Shown piece by piece: positions 61,463 to 64,000 of a DNA stretch of 64,000 nt. The stretch is from NCBI GenBank assembly GCA_947477655.1, contig CANJTS010000001.1:248001-312000 (forward strand). The letters are read 5' to 3'. Source of the DNA: CAILUG01 sp903844415 (GTDB taxonomy: Bacteria > Pseudomonadota > Gammaproteobacteria > Pseudomonadales > Pseudohongiellaceae). A model generated the notes under the pieces. It was given only the letters and a program-made list of their open reading frames with translations, had not been told where the DNA came from and searched no databases. Position 1 is the stretch's first letter. Every line of letters starts with the position of its first letter. A program made the position numbers and the translations under genes.

Positions 61463-62161
61463 TCAAGCCTTCATCAATTGATCCAGAGCAAAGCGCCCTG
61501 CTAACTGTGCAAAATCGACAGGCGATGGCAGAAACGGAATTTCACCCAATAATTGAGTTTCCAGTTGTGCCTGTAAAGTGTCCCTATTTTCCTCATAACA
61601 CACCATGTCTGGATCTAGCCGATTGGCAACCCAGCCTGCAATATGCAGCCCATCTCGATATATTGCTTCAGCCGTAAGCAAGGCATGATTAAGACACCCC
61701 AACTTCATTCCCACTACCAGAATTACCGGTATTTTTAGTTGTTTTACCAGGTCGGACATATATTCCTGATCATTTAGTGGAACGCGCCAGCCCCCGGCAC
61801 CTTCGATTAAGGTGAGATTTGCACGATGCATCATCACCCCTCGACAGAATCCGGCCAGCCGTTCGACTTGTAGCCGCTTGTTATTTTTTTTTGCTGCAAG
61901 ATGCGGCGCCATTGCTTGGGAAAAACACACCGGATTAACTTGTTCATACGGCAACTGGAAAGTACTAGTCGCCTGCAACAACAAAGCATCCTGATTGCGT
62001 AAGCCCCCGGCAGTCATACTGGCACCGGCAGCGACAGGTTTGATTGCTGCCGTTGAATAACCTGCCAAAGCGGCCGCCTTGAGCAAGGCACAACACACCA
62101 GGGTTTTACCTGCATCAGTGTCAGTGCCCGTAATAAAAAAACTTTTGCGTAGATCGGTCAT
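61463..62161 (-). CDS. bioD: Dethiobiotin synthetase
   Basis: ATP-dependent closure of the ureido ring of biotin from diaminopelargonate and CO2. 232 aa from ATG 62161. Walker A GTDTDAGKT, KPVAAG and the EGAGGWRVPL motif. Third gene of bioF-bioC-bioD; the gap to bioC is 53 nt. A TTG 21 nt upstream adds a poor leader. Confidence 0.96.
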   Translation of the reverse strand: MTDLRKSFFITGTDTDAGKTLVCCALLKAAALAGYSTAAIKPVAAGASMTAGGLRNQDALLLQATSTFQLPYEQVNPVCFSQAMAPHLAAKKNNKRLQVERLAGFCRGVMMHRANLTLIEGAGGWRVPLNDQEYMSDLVKQLKIPVILVVGMKLGCLNHALLTAEAIYRDGLHIAGWVANRLDPDMVCYEENRDTLQAQLETQLLGEIPFLPSPVDFAQLAGRFALDQLMKA

Positions 62162-62214
62162 AGTAGTGGTGATCAAGTCCAAACAGTGCGTGTTAACAAC
62201 TCTTTAAACCGCAT

Positions 62215-63057
62215 TTACGGTTTTTGTAAGTGGAGGAAAAAAATCTCATAGGTTACTGCTGTCACATTGTTCGATGACTGAGCTTGTTCGAAAGCCAGCT
62301 CTGCAGCTGCAAAATTTTTGCGGGTGGTCAGACGCGTATTTTGTTGCTGGTTCATATTGTGAGCTCCCAGCCCCTTGAGCTCTGCGGCGAGGGCGCGTAA
62401 TGACGGGTAACCGCGCTGCACACTAAGCACCTTGCTGTAGCAGCTAAAGCCTACCTCTTGTGCTTGTTGCTGCAAAAAATGCAGAGGCACGAACTCGTTT
62501 ACATGCACCTGAGTGTCAACTTTTGCCCACGCTGCTCGGACTTCACGCAAAGTCTGTGGTCCAAAAGTGCTGAGTAAAACCGAACTGCCGCTGCGCGTGA
62601 TCCGCAACAACTCGCTAAAAAACACTGCGTAATTTGCGCACCACTGCATACTGAGATTCGACACAACCAAATCAAACAGATCATTTGCCAGCGGTAGCGC
62701 CTGAGCATCACTACAGACCAACGCCAATTCGTTTATCTGTAGCGCTCTTGTTGTTTGCAACATAGGCAGTGCAAGATCGAGGGCCAAGAGCCTGCTCTCA
62801 GGGAAGAGTTGCCGCAATTTTTTGCTGCAATACCCTGTGCCACAACCAAGATCAAGACCGTGCATAACGGGCTTAAACTGTGGAATAAATGCCAATAACT
62901 CGTCTGCTACTTGCCGTTGCAAATCAGCATGGTCATCGTAATGAATGGCGGCTTTGCCAAAGGAGCGGGCAATTTTTAAGCGATCAATAGTGGTGAAGGC
63001 ACGCGTTTGCGCAGGGGTATCAGTATCTTGCATGTGTACTTCTTCAAATTTACTCAC
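62215..63057 (-). CDS. bioC: Malonyl-ACP O-methyltransferase
   Basis: AdoMet-dependent enzyme that methylates malonyl-ACP to start pimelate synthesis. 280 aa; AdoMet motif LDLGCGTGYCSKKL, then ALDLALPML and DLVVSNLSMQWC. GTG start overlaps the bioF stop by 4 nt (GTGA), which I prefer for coupling; the ATG at 63033 (AGAAG upstream) is an alternative. Neither has a strong site. Confidence 0.95.
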   Translation of the reverse strand: MSKFEEVHMQDTDTPAQTRAFTTIDRLKIARSFGKAAIHYDDHADLQRQVADELLAFIPQFKPVMHGLDLGCGTGYCSKKLRQLFPESRLLALDLALPMLQTTRALQINELALVCSDAQALPLANDLFDLVVSNLSMQWCANYAVFFSELLRITRSGSSVLLSTFGPQTLREVRAAWAKVDTQVHVNEFVPLHFLQQQAQEVGFSCYSKVLSVQRGYPSLRALAAELKGLGAHNMNQQQNTRLTTRKNFAAAELAFEQAQSSNNVTAVTYEIFFLHLQKP

Positions 63058-64000
63058 ACGGATTGATTCGCGTGAGAACGAATGGTCGGGGCAAGCTGTT
63101 CCAGTACATCCAGTAAGTGTTGCAACTGCGCCATGGAATGTGCAGCACTGAGTGTGACCCTTAAACGTGCACTGCCTAGCGGCACTGTGGGAGGTCGAAT
63201 GGCTGGCACCAGCAAACCATGTGTTTCAAGAATATGGCTCACTGCCAAAGCTGCGGTAGACGAACCCAGCAGCAAGCCCTGAATGGGAGTTGTCGATGGC
63301 ATAAGGGGCAGAGCGAGTTCCAAGCAACGCTGCCGAAATTTTTCGATCAATTGCCTTAAATGCTCGCGGCGCCAATTTTCACCTTGCAGCAAACGTAAAC
63401 TGCATCGAGTTGCTTCCGCCACTGCAGCTGGCAGTGCAGTGGTATAAATATAAGGACGACAAAACTGAATGAGTGTTTCAATTAATGCTTCACTGCCAGC
63501 AACAAATGCACCCGCAGTGCCAAACGCCTTACCCAGCGTGCCCACCAAAATAGGCAGTCGGTTTTCATCAACAACAACCCCTTGCTCACGCACTGCTTCT
63601 GACAATCCACCACCGTGAGTGCCCAGAAATCCAAACCCATGGGCATCATCCAGCATTACTAAAGCCTGCTGCTGCTCGGCCAAATCCAGCAAATTTGCCA
63701 GCGGTGCTACATCTCCATCCATGCTGAACACACCATCACTGACGATTAATCGTAAACCTTCGCCATCAACAATTTGTAATAAAGCAGCCAATTTGTCGAG
63801 ATTGCCATGAGGGTAACGCTTGAAATGCGCATTACTGAACAAGCCCCCATCAAGCAATGAAGCGTGATTGAGTTTGTCTTCAAACACATAATCATTCTTG
63901 CCCAGCAGACATGAGATAACGCCCACATTGGCCATATAGCCACTGGAAAACAGCAAGGCTCGACTTCTGCCGGTAAACGCTGCTAGCTCTTCTTCGAGTG
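63054..64000 (-). CDS. bioF: 8-amino-7-oxononanoate synthase (partial, 5' end outside window)
   Basis: PLP enzyme condensing pimeloyl-ACP with L-alanine. The reading frame stays open to the window end, so only about the last 315 codons are seen; the segment LEEELAAFTGRSRALLFSSGYMANVG reads through without a start. PLP motif region LVGTLGKAFGTAGAFVAG contains the lysine; DDAHGFGFLGTHGGG. Upstream of bioC. Confidence 0.96.
   Translation of the reverse strand, partial: LEEELAAFTGRSRALLFSSGYMANVGVISCLLGKNDYVFEDKLNHASLLDGGLFSNAHFKRYPHGNLDKLAALLQIVDGEGLRLIVSDGVFSMDGDVAPLANLLDLAEQQQALVMLDDAHGFGFLGTHGGGLSEAVREQGVVVDENRLPILVGTLGKAFGTAGAFVAGSEALIETLIQFCRPYIYTTALPAAVAEATRCSLRLLQGENWRREHLRQLIEKFRQRCLELALPLMPSTTPIQGLLLGSSTAALAVSHILETHGLLVPAIRPPTVPLGSARLRVTLSAAHSMAQLQHLLDVLEQLAPTIRSHANQSV

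Overview
The window looks like chromosomal DNA of a free-living, probably aquatic gammaproteobacterium. This rests on the gene order rpsF-rpsR-DUF2232-rplI-dnaB-alr-radA, the xseB-ispA-dxs block, the bioF-bioC-bioD block, a type IV pilus minor-pilin cluster, TonB-dependent uptake, and many exported proteins of uncharacterised families (DUF1592, DUF1552, DUF6152, YHYH). I cannot assign a genus. No prophage, plasmid backbone or CRISPR array is visible. Mobile DNA is limited to a decayed IS3-type transposase, a MITE-like element and a dispersed palindromic repeat.

Layout. 0.1-4.4 kb (minus): speA, carboxy(nor)spermidine dehydrogenase and nspC form a polyamine operon. 4.5-7.6 kb (minus): an MHS-type transporter, a carboxymuconolactone-decarboxylase-like protein and a 3-hydroxyisobutyrate-dehydrogenase-like protein form a small catabolic operon. 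7.9-13.9 kb (plus): fimT-pilW-pilX-pilV-pilE, in which pilV is enormous, carries Cys-rich repeats and has a damaged or non-canonical start, and where pilY1 is missing. 14.2-17.3 kb: an AT-rich island with an EF-hand protein, a YHYH protein, an IS3 remnant and a pilA-type pilin flanked by direct repeats.

17.6-25.2 kb: tRNA-Leu(CAG), rnr, rlmB, a BamA/TamA-like outer-membrane protein and the rpsF-rpsR-DUF2232-rplI ribosomal operon. 25.2-28.9 kb (minus): a TonB-dependent receptor and a membrane-bound winged-helix regulator that share an upstream motif. 29.2-35.7 kb (plus): dnaB, alr, radA, a triple-repeat DnaT-like protein and queG. 35.7-39.1 kb: an NfeD/SPFH pair, then a spermidine-synthase-like protein split into separate membrane and catalytic genes.

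39.4-45.7 kb (plus): a tightly packed operon of exported proteins: a DUF1592 cytochrome-like protein, a Tat-exported DUF1552 protein, a periplasmic ankyrin protein and an MBL-fold protein with an altered metal site. This is the best candidate for an undescribed system. 45.7-53.1 kb: a TPR protein, a two-component system, an MltB-like lytic transglycosylase, a DsbA-like thioredoxin protein and a trio of small secreted proteins including DUF6152. 53.2-58.2 kb (minus): an ATM1-type ABC exporter and dxs-ispA-xseB. 58.3-64 kb: a MITE-like element, cytochrome c', a diheme cytochrome c, trhO and bioD-bioC-bioF, with bioF cut by the window edge.
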